A DNA stretch of 62,662 nt from a virus. Within the stretch, counting starts at the first letter, position 1; every line of letters starts with the position of its first letter. Below the pieces are notes generated by a model. That model saw only the letters and a list, made by a program, of their open reading frames with translations. It searched no databases and was not told the DNA's origin. Position numbers and translations under genes: made by a program. The stretch lies in IMG/VR virus record IMGVR_UViG_3300032322_000475, positions 1 to 62,662 of that record, one strand, 5' to 3'. Shown piece after piece: positions 48,042 to 55,436 of the stretch.

Positions 48042-49520
48042 ATGATGGGACTAAATCTCCGCTCTTATCAAGAGCAGACGTTAGAAGCTTTACGCCAAGG
48101 ATTTGCACAGGGTAAGCGAGCGCAGATTCTTTATGCTCCGACGGGCGCAGGCAAAACAGAGATGGCAATCGAGCTGATGCGAGCGACGAAAGCCAAGGGC
48201 AACAAAGCAGCCATGCTACTTGATCGTGTTGTCCTCTGTGATCAAACATCCAAGCGGCTAGAAAAATACAGCATCGACCACGGCGTGATGCAGGCTGGTC
48301 ATTGGCGCTATCGGCCATACGAAAACATCCAAGTGTGTTCCGCGCAGACGCTTGAGCGCCGCGGCTCGTTTCCTGGTTTGAATCTGCTGATCGTGGATGA
48401 AGCGCACCAGACACGCGAACAGACGATGGAGTTCATCAAGAACAATCCAGAGATCAGAGTTATCGGGTTGACTGCCACGCCGTTTACGAAAGGCTTGGGT
48501 AAGGTGTATGACAACGTGGTCAGCACCGTTACCACCAAGCAGCTAGTCGACGAGAAGATTCTTGTACCGCTGCGTGTGTTTATCGCAAAAGAAATTGATA
48601 TGTCTGGCGCGAAGAAGGTAGCGGGCGAGTGGAGTCAGGCCGAGGCATCCGAGCGCGGCATGAAGATCACCGGTGATGTTGTTTCAGAATGGATTGCGAA
48701 GACCTATCAGATCTTTGGCAAGCCGGTGAAGACTATCGTGTTTGCTTCGGGTGTAGACCACGGCACACACTTGGCACGCAAGTTTCAGGCAGAGGGTCAT
48801 AACTTTATCTGCATCAGTTATCGGGATGATGACGAGTGGAAGAAGCAGGTCATCGAGGACTTCAGCAAGCCAGACACCAAGATCACCGGCTTAATAGCAA
48901 CGGACATCTTGACCAAGGGATTTGATGTGCCTGATGTGCTGATCGGTGTGTCGGCGCGGCCATTCTCGAAGAGCCTGTCATCCCACATCCAACAGATGGG
49001 CAGGGTCATGCGCGGCTGCGAGGGCAAGGAATTTGCAGTATGGCTGGACCATGGCGGCAACTACCTGCGGTTCCGCGAGGATTGGGATGAAGTATTCGAA
49101 CAGGGTGTCGACCAGCTAGACGAGGGCAAAGAGAAAGCCAAGCGCGAACCTACAGACAAGATCAAAGAAGCAAGCAAGTGCCCGAAGTGCAGCGCGTTGT
49201 GGCCGTCTAACAGTGACACCTGCTACAACTGCGGCCATGTGCGGGAGCGCAAGAACAAAGTAGTCGCCGTCCAGGGTGAGATGGTGGAGCTGACAGGCAC
49301 GGCATCCAAGGAAAACAAGCAGGCGTTCTGGAACCAGATGCAGTACTTGATCCGGTATGAAAACTGGAGCAAGGGCAGAGCTGCGCACACATACAAGGAC
49401 CGTTTCGGTGTCTGGCCGCGGGGTTTGATCGACAACCATCCGCAAGAACCATCAATGGACACGCGCAAATTTGTGAACAAGAAGCTTAAAGCTTTTCTTC
49501 GATCAATCGGGAGAGGGTAA
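48042..49520 (+). CDS. SF2 DNA helicase with C-terminal zinc ribbon
   Basis: A 492-residue protein. Walker A is APTGAGKT (32-39), motif II DEAH (119-122), motif III GLTATPF, motif VI QQMGRVMRG. After the second RecA domain there is CPKCSALW ... CYNCGHV (~376-395), a zinc ribbon. Architecture is like phage DEAD/DEAH helicases used in replication or branch migration. Ribosome site AAGGGGAA precedes ATG. Shares one base with the next gene. Confidence 0.85.
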   Translation: MMGLNLRSYQEQTLEALRQGFAQGKRAQILYAPTGAGKTEMAIELMRATKAKGNKAAMLLDRVVLCDQTSKRLEKYSIDHGVMQAGHWRYRPYENIQVCSAQTLERRGSFPGLNLLIVDEAHQTREQTMEFIKNNPEIRVIGLTATPFTKGLGKVYDNVVSTVTTKQLVDEKILVPLRVFIAKEIDMSGAKKVAGEWSQAEASERGMKITGDVVSEWIAKTYQIFGKPVKTIVFASGVDHGTHLARKFQAEGHNFICISYRDDDEWKKQVIEDFSKPDTKITGLIATDILTKGFDVPDVLIGVSARPFSKSLSSHIQQMGRVMRGCEGKEFAVWLDHGGNYLRFREDWDEVFEQGVDQLDEGKEKAKREPTDKIKEASKCPKCSALWPSNSDTCYNCGHVRERKNKVVAVQGEMVELTGTASKENKQAFWNQMQYLIRYENWSKGRAAHTYKDRFGVWPRGLIDNHPQEPSMDTRKFVNKKLKAFLRSIGRG

Positions 49521-50353
49521 TGCGGGATCCATTTATTATCGACGAGCCAACCTGCATCTCATTCTCTGGAGGTAGGACTAGTGCGTACCTGCTGTGGCGC
49601 GTGCTGCAATCCAACGGTGGCTTGCCTGATCAGGCCATTGTTTGCTTCGCAAATACAGGCAAGGAGGAGGAAGCTACGCTCGAGTTTGTGCGTGACTGCG
49701 GGGTCAACTGGGGCGTCAAGATCCATTGGCTTGAGTATCAAGATGCAGAGAAAACCAAGGACAGATTCAAGGTGGTTGACTTTGAAACAGCTAGCCGTAA
49801 CGGGGAACCGTTTGAGCAGCTAATCATCAAGAAAAAATATCTGCCAAACCCAGTTACTAGATTCTGCACCATTGAATTAAAGATCCGGACTATCCACAGG
49901 TATCTAAAATCAATTGGCTGGAGTGACCACAACGAAACGCAGGACTGGATGGGTATCCGTGCGGATGAAATGCGTAGAGCTGCGAAAGTAGATCGGAGCA
50001 GGGTTCCCCTAGTAACCGCGGGCATCACGGCGGCAGACGTTGGGCGGTTCTGGAAAGAACATTCATTCGATCTAAGGTTGTCCAACATTGGCGGCAAGAC
50101 CCTGCATGGTAACTGTGACCTATGCTTTTTAAAGGGTGGCAACATCATCTTAAGCTTGATTGCGGAGAAGCCAGACCGCGCAGTGTGGTGGGCAAAGATG
50201 GAAACTATGGTGCAGTCAAGCAAGCTTGCAACGGGTGACGGTAGCAGGTTTCGAAACGACAGGCCATCCTACGCAGCGATGGCAAAGTTTACAGACGAAC
50301 AGGCCACGCTCTTCACCGATGAAGAGTCTATCGCTTGTTTTTGTGGAGACTGA
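49520..50353 (+). CDS. PAPS-reductase / adenine nucleotide alpha hydrolase-like protein
   Basis: A 277-residue protein. PP-loop SFSGGRTSAY (res 14-23), ANTGKEEEATLEFVRD, FCTIELKIRTIHRYLKSIG and MGIRADE are typical of the phage branch of PAPS reductase / DndC-like proteins. Cys pairs in HGNCDLCFLKGG and a final CFCGD suggest an iron-sulfur site. Possible roles include DNA sulfur modification, nucleotide activation or sulfur metabolism. Surrounded by methylase, helicase and primase genes. Confidence 0.75.
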   Translation: MRDPFIIDEPTCISFSGGRTSAYLLWRVLQSNGGLPDQAIVCFANTGKEEEATLEFVRDCGVNWGVKIHWLEYQDAEKTKDRFKVVDFETASRNGEPFEQLIIKKKYLPNPVTRFCTIELKIRTIHRYLKSIGWSDHNETQDWMGIRADEMRRAAKVDRSRVPLVTAGITAADVGRFWKEHSFDLRLSNIGGKTLHGNCDLCFLKGGNIILSLIAEKPDRAVWWAKMETMVQSSKLATGDGSRFRNDRPSYAAMAKFTDEQATLFTDEESIACFCGD

Positions 50354-50354
50354 C

Positions 50355-51206
50355 ATGGACTTTATAGATTTCTGCCGTGGTCACGGCATCATTATCAATG
50401 ACCTGCCGCCTGTCGGATCGTGGAAGCGTTACCCAACAGAGGATCACCCGAAGAAGCGCAACGGCGCGGTCAAATACATGGGTGACCACGGCTTTGTCCA
50501 GAACCATGCGACATCCACCGTTGTCAGTCTGTGGAAGCCGGAGCCTGGTAGCCGAGTGAACATTCCAGATATGCGATCAATCATCATTAGCCAAGCGAAG
50601 GCCGACCAGGAGCGCAAGAAGTTGGCAACCGAAGCGGTGAGCAAAGCAGTCCGTATGCTGAATGAATCTGGCTACCGCAGCCATGCGTACTTGGAAAGCA
50701 AGGGGTTTCCCGATGAGCAGGGTTCGGTCTTGAACATTGAGAATAAGCCGGTGTTGCTGATCCCGATGCGCGTAGGCAAATCGTTGGTCGGCTTGCAGCA
50801 GATTTGGGAGGACGGAACAAAGAAGTTTTTGTACGGTCAGCGTACAGCCGGTGCGGCCTTCAGCTTTGACAATAAGGGAATCAACATTGTCTGCGAGGGC
50901 TACGCCACGGCGCTGTCCGTTCGGGCGGCCATGAAACAGATGAAGCATCGGTACACAATCCACTGCTGTTTTTCAGCGGGGAACATGGTCCGGGTGGCCG
51001 CAGGACTCGAGCAGGGATTGGTGATTGCTGACAATGACAAAAGCGGCACGGGACAACAGGCCGCAGCCGATATCGGATGGCCGGTCTGGATGTCGGATCT
51101 TGAGGGTGAGGATGCCAACGATTATCACCGGCGCGTAGGGCTGTTCGCTTTTAGCCAGAGCTTGCAGGCATCAATGCTCAGTCTCGCTGCGCGTTGGCAT
51201 GGCTAG
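50355..51206 (+). CDS. TOPRIM primase-like protein
   Basis: ATG 50355 directly after the previous TGA gives 283 residues. N-terminal part is a primase-type adaptor region (FCRGHGIIINDLPPVG). TOPRIM domain: NIVCEGYATALSVRAAM with Glu at the first motif and LVIADNDKSGTGQQAA with the DxD. IPMRVGKSLVGLQ precedes. It probably acts with the helicase upstream as a primase in phage replication. The tail overlaps the leftward gene at 51171 by 36 bases on the other strand. Confidence 0.7.
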   Translation: MDFIDFCRGHGIIINDLPPVGSWKRYPTEDHPKKRNGAVKYMGDHGFVQNHATSTVVSLWKPEPGSRVNIPDMRSIIISQAKADQERKKLATEAVSKAVRMLNESGYRSHAYLESKGFPDEQGSVLNIENKPVLLIPMRVGKSLVGLQQIWEDGTKKFLYGQRTAGAAFSFDNKGINIVCEGYATALSVRAAMKQMKHRYTIHCCFSAGNMVRVAAGLEQGLVIADNDKSGTGQQAAADIGWPVWMSDLEGEDANDYHRRVGLFAFSQSLQASMLSLAARWHG

Positions 51207-51371
51207 CGTTAAATCGCCGTGCGTGAAGGGCTGGATTGTGGCAAGGGATTGCATGATTTCAACGCCCAGGGCAAGACAGCGATCACCCTCGCCGCTGTAG
51301 TCGGAAATCACCCTGACCTGACCGTCAGCATTCTCGATCAGGTACAGGGTGAACATTTTGCGTTCAGTCAT
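51171..51371 (-). CDS. 66-residue protein at the end of leftward accessory operon
   Basis: A small protein: MTERKMFTLYLIENADGQVR, VISDYSGEG..., ending in a polar tail. Its 3' end overlaps the primase-like gene on the opposite strand. Upstream lies TATCCT ~5 bases before ATG, so a near-leaderless transcript is possible. No family recognised. Confidence 0.5.
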   Translation of the reverse strand: MTERKMFTLYLIENADGQVRVISDYSGEGDRCLALGVEIMQSLATIQPFTHGDLTLAMPTRSETEH

Positions 51372-51389
51372 CGGCGCAGGATAGCATCT

Positions 51390-51755
51390 TTAGTTTGTGT
51401 CAATTTCAACGTGACCTATGCGGATCACGCCATCATCTGATTCGACGGTGAAGTCGTCGTCGAATTCAATGAAGTGCCCCCATGATGAATCGTCCTGATA
51501 TTCGGGCGATAAGTCCGACACTTTGACGCAGCCAATAGATCCCGAGTCCACCAAGTAATTGCCGCCGCACGATCCCTCGTAGACACCGTCACCATAGGCT
51601 GTTTGGAACATGGCAAACCGCCGCCCGTCTGGCAATTCGAATTCACCGTCAAGCGGCTGATAACCTGCGAACCGCAGATCACACAGCCGATCCCATGTAT
51701 AGCTGTCAAGGACATAGCAAAGATCCCCAACGTAGTATTCACCCTTTTTCATCAT
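51390..51755 (-). CDS. acidic accessory protein (YYVGDLCYVL family)
   Basis: ATG 51755 follows AGGGG; the product is 121 residues. The start MMKKGEYYVGDLCYVLDSYT with W then Cys, TAYGDGVYEG and DSGSIGCV near the middle is a pattern I recall in small phage and plasmid proteins. The C-terminus is very acidic (EFDDDFTVESDDG). Overlaps the previous gene by 17 bases. Function unknown. Confidence 0.6.
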   Translation of the reverse strand: MMKKGEYYVGDLCYVLDSYTWDRLCDLRFAGYQPLDGEFELPDGRRFAMFQTAYGDGVYEGSCGGNYLVDSGSIGCVKVSDLSPEYQDDSSWGHFIEFDDDFTVESDDGVIRIGHVEIDTN

Positions 51756-51921
51756 AGCAATCCCCTTCAATAAATTTAATCAGCTTCTGCCCTTTAAATA
51801 CTAAGTCGTCGATTTCGTTGAACCGCATCAGCGCCTGCCATTCACTATCGGCGGCAATGCATAGCCGTCCGAACCGGTTTACGGACGGCTCGAAAAAGTA
51901 AAATTCATACACTTCAAGCAT
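51739..51921 (-). CDS. 60-residue accessory protein
   Basis: Starts MLEVYEFYFFEPSVNRFGRL and continues with a helical acidic half (ADSEWQALMRFNEIDDL). The leader AAGGGGATTGAC directly before ATG is the same as in its neighbours. Unknown function; short and coupled. Confidence 0.55.
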   Translation of the reverse strand: MLEVYEFYFFEPSVNRFGRLCIAADSEWQALMRFNEIDDLVFKGQKLIKFIEGDCYDEKG

Positions 51922-51931
51922 GTCAATCCCC

Positions 51932-52300
51932 TTATTTAATACGCACGATGAAGTGTTCGCCGCAACCGTCCGATAAATCTAACTTGTCTCCCACTTCCAT
52001 GTCGCGCAGCTTGACCCGATTCTCGGGCGTGTAGTTGCGGTCGGCGGTAAACCAAGACAGCGACAAGCTTTCGCACTTCGGCTCACCGTAACCTATACCC
52101 CAATAAGCGGAGTACACCGGCTCGGGTTTTGATAGCCAGACCATGCCCTCGGAATCGCCGTCGAGCCATTCTTGCCAACTCCGATAGACAACAACGGCTT
52201 CGTCATTGATGCCGACAACGCGCCCATCTTTTAGGTGAACGAAGTCGACAGTACAGCCGCCGCCCGAATTCATTGTTTCAACTTTGTTGATGTAGTCCAT
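51932..52300 (-). CDS. 122-residue accessory protein
   Basis: A beta-rich, acidic protein: MDYINKVETMNSGGGCTVDF, HLKDGRVVGINDEAVVVY and a C-terminal DLSDGCGEHFIVRIK. N-terminal GGGCTVDFVHLKDG is typical of small plasmid or phage proteins of unknown role. Leader AAAGGGGATTGAC before ATG. No catalytic pattern. Confidence 0.55.
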   Translation of the reverse strand: MDYINKVETMNSGGGCTVDFVHLKDGRVVGINDEAVVVYRSWQEWLDGDSEGMVWLSKPEPVYSAYWGIGYGEPKCESLSLSWFTADRNYTPENRVKLRDMEVGDKLDLSDGCGEHFIVRIK

Positions 52301-52331
52301 GTCAATCCCCTTTCACAATTCGTGTGTTGTA

Positions 52332-52565
52332 TCAATAGACGCGCAAAACGTAGTGTTCTTGCGTTGGATGCGATAAATCAGCCGATTCGCTTATCAGTAG
52401 GTTGGCTAGTGTTTCGATATCGGCTTCGCTGTAGCCGTTGTCTGGCTTAAAAAAATCAGCGCCGTGAATTTCCGTGACGTGCTCGTCGACGCCGGTGCGC
52501 CAATAGCACACGAATTTTTCATGCCCGAATAGTTCGGTTTCCCGCAGGTTTCGTGGATCAGTCAT
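52332..52565 (-). CDS. 77-residue accessory protein
   Basis: ATG 52565 overlaps the upstream stop by eight bases. Product MTDPRNLRETELFGHEKFVC, IHGADFFKPDNGYSEADIET and an end HYVLRVY. Acidic, helix plus beta. An antirestriction-like size and charge, but no clear family. Confidence 0.5.
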   Translation of the reverse strand: MTDPRNLRETELFGHEKFVCYWRTGVDEHVTEIHGADFFKPDNGYSEADIETLANLLISESADLSHPTQEHYVLRVY

Positions 52566-52746
52566 TGTCAATTCCCCCTTTAAATTGTCCCGATCGGATT
52601 TCTTCCCTGTAAGCAGTCTTTATATCGTCCATTGTTTCGTAAAATTCACTCCAGATTTCGCTGTCTGTCGAGTCGAAGTAATGCACCACAAAGCCGTCCA
52701 TGTCTTCGGTGATATAGAACGTGATATCGTTTTGGGTAGTATTCAT
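52558..52746 (-). CDS. 62-residue acidic accessory protein
   Basis: ATG 52746, two bases after the gp88-family stop; an upstream TTG would add two residues. Product MNTTQNDITFYITEDMDGFV, then VHYFDSTDSEIWSEFYETM; strongly acidic. Small acidic proteins in phage accessory operons often mimic DNA or block host enzymes; no proof here. Confidence 0.55.
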   Translation of the reverse strand: MNTTQNDITFYITEDMDGFVVHYFDSTDSEIWSEFYETMDDIKTAYREEIRSGQFKGGIDND

Positions 52747-52748
52747 TA

Positions 52749-53501
52749 TCAATAGTCCCTTCCCTTGATTTGCACGAAGCCGCTTGTATCGGCTTTGGCT
52801 TTCCCCTTTGCGTAAAGCGCAACGACAACCGAGCGCGGCTCAATATGCCGCACGTCCGTGTCATCACCGTCGACAACCGACCAACCGCGGAACTCGGAAG
52901 GGATATCGGAGCGGTTCAGGAAAACGACAGCCGTCCGCTGATTTGCGGTATTTGAAAGACCCTTGATTGATATCGTTTTCGGAGTAAGCGCCGAGAATGA
53001 ATAAGTTAAATCGTAATTACCGGCGGTTTTTCCCTCAAGCTTGCGGCTTGGATGCTTGGTGTAATCGTAGAATTGAACGTCCGCAAAGATTTGAAAAATC
53101 GTCCGTCCGTCGATTTGGATATTCTCGAAAGGGATATCGCTTGTACCGTTAGGACGTACAAGCGGTATCAATCCAAGCTTTTCAGCGCGGCGCTTGTGCG
53201 TCCAGATATCCGCGCAAAGCGAGAGCATGAAAGCGCGGTTGCTCTGGCGGAAAAATTCGGTTTTCGCGGCTCGGGCTTTTTGTGTGCTATTGAAAGCGCC
53301 CCTTCCGGCTGTATTCAGACAGCCGTCGAAACAACCGGCAAGCTTCGCGAAGGGGCAAAGCTTCTCGTCCGGTACTAGGTAACATATGGCCGTCAAGTAG
53401 CCGATTTTTTCACCCTTGACGGTTTTGGCGCTTGATTCACCGAGTATCGGACGGTATGGCAATCCCTCGGCTTGCAATTGTGCTTTGAACGGGTTTTTCA
53501 T
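52749..53501 (-). CDS. gp88-family protein
   Basis: A 250-residue protein. CPFAKLAGCFDGCLNTAGRG (Cys-rich, res ~49-68), ARAAKTEFFRQ, VRPNGTSDIPFE and DVQFYDYTKHP are the signature blocks of the gene-product-88 family known from mycobacteriophages and many other phages and plasmids. Cysteines and the DVQFYDYTK block suggest a metal or radical-type site, but its biochemistry is unknown. Largest gene of the leftward accessory operon. Confidence 0.8.
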   Translation of the reverse strand: MKNPFKAQLQAEGLPYRPILGESSAKTVKGEKIGYLTAICYLVPDEKLCPFAKLAGCFDGCLNTAGRGAFNSTQKARAAKTEFFRQSNRAFMLSLCADIWTHKRRAEKLGLIPLVRPNGTSDIPFENIQIDGRTIFQIFADVQFYDYTKHPSRKLEGKTAGNYDLTYSFSALTPKTISIKGLSNTANQRTAVVFLNRSDIPSEFRGWSVVDGDDTDVRHIEPRSVVVALYAKGKAKADTSGFVQIKGRDY

Positions 53502-53511
53502 TTGTTTCCCC

Positions 53512-53685
53512 TTAGATTGACGGAGCCTTGACGGTGACGGTATAGCCGAGCGCTTTAATCGTTTCGAGCGCCGATCGGGTTAGGGTTTTGGTATTGGCTA
53601 GCCGTGCGAGAAGCTTGGCGGTTTCGCAAGCCGGATAGATTGTCGGAATTCCGTAGATATCGCGGACGGTAACGGTGATTGTCAT
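53512..53685 (-). CDS. 57-residue accessory protein (MTITVTVRDIYG family)
   Basis: ATG 53685 with AAGGGGAAATT upstream, stop TAA 53512. Product starts MTITVTVRDIYGIPTIYPAC and ends ALGYTVTVKAPSI, with AKLLARLANTKTLTRSAL between. Similar small proteins occur on proteobacterial plasmids and integrative elements, as I remember them. Ten bases before the gp88-family start. Function unknown. Confidence 0.65.
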   Translation of the reverse strand: MTITVTVRDIYGIPTIYPACETAKLLARLANTKTLTRSALETIKALGYTVTVKAPSI

Positions 53686-53703
53686 AATTTCCCCTTATGA
53701 TTG

Positions 53704-53724
53704 AAAAGCCGGAAGCGCTCCGGC
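53704..53724 (-). terminator. weak intrinsic terminator / attenuator, leftward
   Basis: Read leftward, GCCGGA-GCGCT-TCCGGC forms a 6-bp stem followed by TTTT. It lies between the first and second genes of the leftward operon, so it may attenuate rather than end transcription. It also holds one GAAGCGCT copy. Confidence 0.45.
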
Positions 53725-53730
53725 AAGCGG

Positions 53731-53931
53731 TTAAATTTCGGTTTTGGCGTAGTCATACATTGACCAATTGTCCCGATTTGCCCAATGCGCGAGTTCTTCC
53801 GGATCGGCAACAATTTGCCCAACGATTTGCAGAATCCGGCCGTTATGCTCGGCCTCTCGCGGGAATTGGTAATTAATCCACTTGTCGAAGAAAGCCATGT
53901 ATTCGCCGAATGTCATAAAAGCTTTGTTCAT
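53731..53931 (-). CDS. 66-residue accessory protein, first of leftward operon
   Basis: Product MNKAFMTFGEYMAFFDKWIN, YQFPREAEHNGRILQIVGQI, ending DYAKTEI. AGGGGAACCAA precedes ATG. The layout resembles small plasmid-borne proteins. A plausible leftward promoter (TTGATT, 17 bases, TATGCA; about 54054-54026) lies ~100 bases upstream, overlapping the 33-bp inverted repeat at 54000. Confidence 0.55.
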   Translation of the reverse strand: MNKAFMTFGEYMAFFDKWINYQFPREAEHNGRILQIVGQIVADPEELAHWANRDNWSMYDYAKTEI

Positions 53932-53999
53932 TTGGTTCCCCTAGTGATGCGCTCCGGAGTGAAGCGCTTGGACAAATCCTCTCACGAAATCCGGTATCG

Positions 54000-54032
54000 A
54001 TGCAATAGGTTTGAAGCGCTTATCTATTGCAT
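54000..54032. repeat. inverted repeat ATGCAATAG-15-CTATTGCAT
   Basis: Nine-base perfect arms (54000-54008 and 54024-54032) around a loop that itself contains GAAGCGCTT. The whole is centred between the leftward accessory operon and the packaging operon. Could be an operator for the leftward promoter or part of the packaging signal. Confidence 0.55.
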
Positions 54033-54087
54033 AGTGTGATTGTATTTATCAATCAAGCGCCTGGAAGCGATAGGCTGGCTATCAGTT

Positions 54088-54116
54088 TTGACCGGGTGAT
54101 TGATTTTCTGTATTTG
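54088..54116 (+). promoter_or_regulatory. candidate promoter for packaging/head genes
   Basis: TTGACC (54088-54093), 17 bases, TATTTG (54111-54116); a shifted pair TTGATT-17-TATCGT lies just downstream. About 60 bases before the small terminase start. The -35 is strong, the -10 weak, which fits a regulated late promoter. Confidence 0.4.
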
Positions 54117-54171
54117 TTCCGGTATCGTGCGCCCGAAGCGCTCAAGTGAGCGAAGCGAACATCGGCTCAGA

Positions 54172-54888
54172 ATGAAGACACCCACTAGAAAGCAACTAAG
54201 GGAAGCTATAGAGGACAAAGGGATAGCTTCCGTCCTCAGAGTTCCCCGCCAAGCCCTCACACACAAGCAAAGAAAGTTTGCTGAAGCGCTTGTACTGGAT
54301 GAGATGACGGGCGCAGATGCTTATAGAGCCGCTTATACAGCTACCGGTAAAAAGAAAACACACGGTGATAACGCTAGTAGACTGAAAGCCGATAGCAGAA
54401 TCCAAGCTGAGATAGCCGCGCTCGAACAGGCTAAACAGGTAGCGGCATGGCATTCCGCCGAAGCTTTGCGCTCACTTGTAATTTCAACGCTCACTTCGAC
54501 CATCATTGATCCGGAAACAAAACCGGCTACGCGTATCACCGCGGCAAAAATACTTGGCACGGTGACGGAAGTAGCAGCATTCACCGAGCGCAAAGAAGTC
54601 ACGCACGTGCAAGACAGCGGAGCGATACGCGATCAGATACTCGGTCAATTGAAATCAATGATGCTCGGCTCCGATGATGCAATCGATGTCGACGCAAACG
54701 CGCTACTCACAGAATTGACCGCGGATGGTCCCCACCCTGGGGGCATACCCCCAAATGCAGAACGGGACTCCGACGCGACTGTGCATACTAATCCACTCGA
54801 ACCATCCCAACTAGAATCCAGCGAAGACCCCCCCTTGTCTCCAGAAACGCCTACCCCCCAGGGGGATATTTTTGGCCAAAAACCCTAG
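54172..54888 (+). CDS. terS: terminase small subunit
   Basis: ATG 54172 gives 238 residues. N-terminal HTH block: LTHKQRKFAEALVLDEM then TGADAYRAAYTATG (res ~24-55), typical of small terminases. A central helical part follows (KILGTVTEVAAFTERKEV). The C-terminus is Pro/Ser/Glu-rich and unordered (SEDPPLSPETPTPQGD). It recognises phage DNA and loads the large terminase. No strong ribosome site. Upstream repeats may be its binding sites. The large terminase lies two genes downstream. Confidence 0.8.
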   Translation: MKTPTRKQLREAIEDKGIASVLRVPRQALTHKQRKFAEALVLDEMTGADAYRAAYTATGKKKTHGDNASRLKADSRIQAEIAALEQAKQVAAWHSAEALRSLVISTLTSTIIDPETKPATRITAAKILGTVTEVAAFTERKEVTHVQDSGAIRDQILGQLKSMMLGSDDAIDVDANALLTELTADGPHPGGIPPNAERDSDATVHTNPLEPSQLESSEDPPLSPETPTPQGDIFGQKP

Positions 54889-54902
54889 TTGCCATTTTGA
54901 TA

Positions 54903-54918
54903 GTGTAAACGTTTACAC
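54903..54918. promoter_or_regulatory. perfect 16-bp palindrome GTGTAAACGTTTACAC
   Basis: Located 12 bases before the ATG of the LexA-like winged-helix gene and just after the small terminase stop. Perfect symmetry and position strongly suggest an operator, probably autoregulatory. A one-mismatch copy lies in the central control region (43560). Confidence 0.7.
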
Positions 54919-54930
54919 ACAGCAAGTTTT

Positions 54931-55233
54931 ATGCCAGATGTTTTGATAAATAGAGAAATGGTAATGCGTCGGCGGGAGAGGACGTATGAGGAGTGTATGG
55001 AGGTCGGGATGACGCCGGTGCAGAAGGAAGTGTTTTTGGTGATAGATGAGTGGTGGCGGAGGTATGGGTTTGGGCCGTCGATCCGGGATATATGCCGGAT
55101 ACGAGGGAAGGGTGGGATGGGGAATACGAGTGAGATTATTGAGCGGCTGGTGAAGTTGGGGGTGGTGAAGCGGTTGAAGGGAAGTGGGAGAAGTGTTCGG
55201 CCGGTGTATATACAGTTTAGGAATCTGGAATGA
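54931..55233 (+). CDS. LexA-type winged-helix DNA-binding protein
   Basis: A 100-residue protein. MTPVQKEVFLVIDEWWRRYG, FGPSIRDICRIRG, then TSEIIERLVKLGVVKR match the N-terminal winged helix of LexA (LT..Q..VL..I......G..PS.REI). The peptidase half is missing, so it cannot self-cleave. The perfect palindrome just upstream is its likely target. Codons in this gene and the next strongly prefer G or T at third positions, unlike neighbours, hinting at separate origin. Confidence 0.65.
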   Translation: MPDVLINREMVMRRRERTYEECMEVGMTPVQKEVFLVIDEWWRRYGFGPSIRDICRIRGKGGMGNTSEIIERLVKLGVVKRLKGSGRSVRPVYIQFRNLE

Positions 55234-55436
55234 ATAGAGACGAGCAGTTGTTGTTGGAGGCGTTCCAGATGCTCTACCAGGTGTATAAGGAGCAAAAGGC
55301 TGGCCGGAAATATTTTCGGCCGGTGAGTATTTATCCTGTATTGGCGAAGATACAGAAGCGGTTGGATAAGCCTGTGCGGCAGGAGGCGATGTCGATAGTG
55401 GCGATGCGAGAGAAGGCGAACTGTCCGTGGACTTGA
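55230..55436 (+). CDS. 68-residue protein before the large terminase
   Basis: Small soluble protein MNRDEQLLLEAFQMLYQVYK, EQKAGRKYFRPVSIYPVLAK, mostly helical. Four-base overlap with the LexA-like gene and ten-base overlap with the terminase start. Same unusual G-rich codon use. Function unknown. Confidence 0.5.
   Translation: MNRDEQLLLEAFQMLYQVYKEQKAGRKYFRPVSIYPVLAKIQKRLDKPVRQEAMSIVAMREKANCPWT

Larger units (their letters stand above)
53712..54291. repeat. five GAAGCGCT motifs around the small terminase start
   Basis: GAAGCGCT occurs at 53712, 53961, 54013, 54135 and 54283; three copies extend to GAAGCGCTT. The core AGCGCT is palindromic. A 9-base repeat CCGGTATCG also occurs twice (53991, 54119). 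Repeat-dense DNA next to the terminase genes is the expected place for a packaging (pac or cos) site or an origin. Confidence 0.5.
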
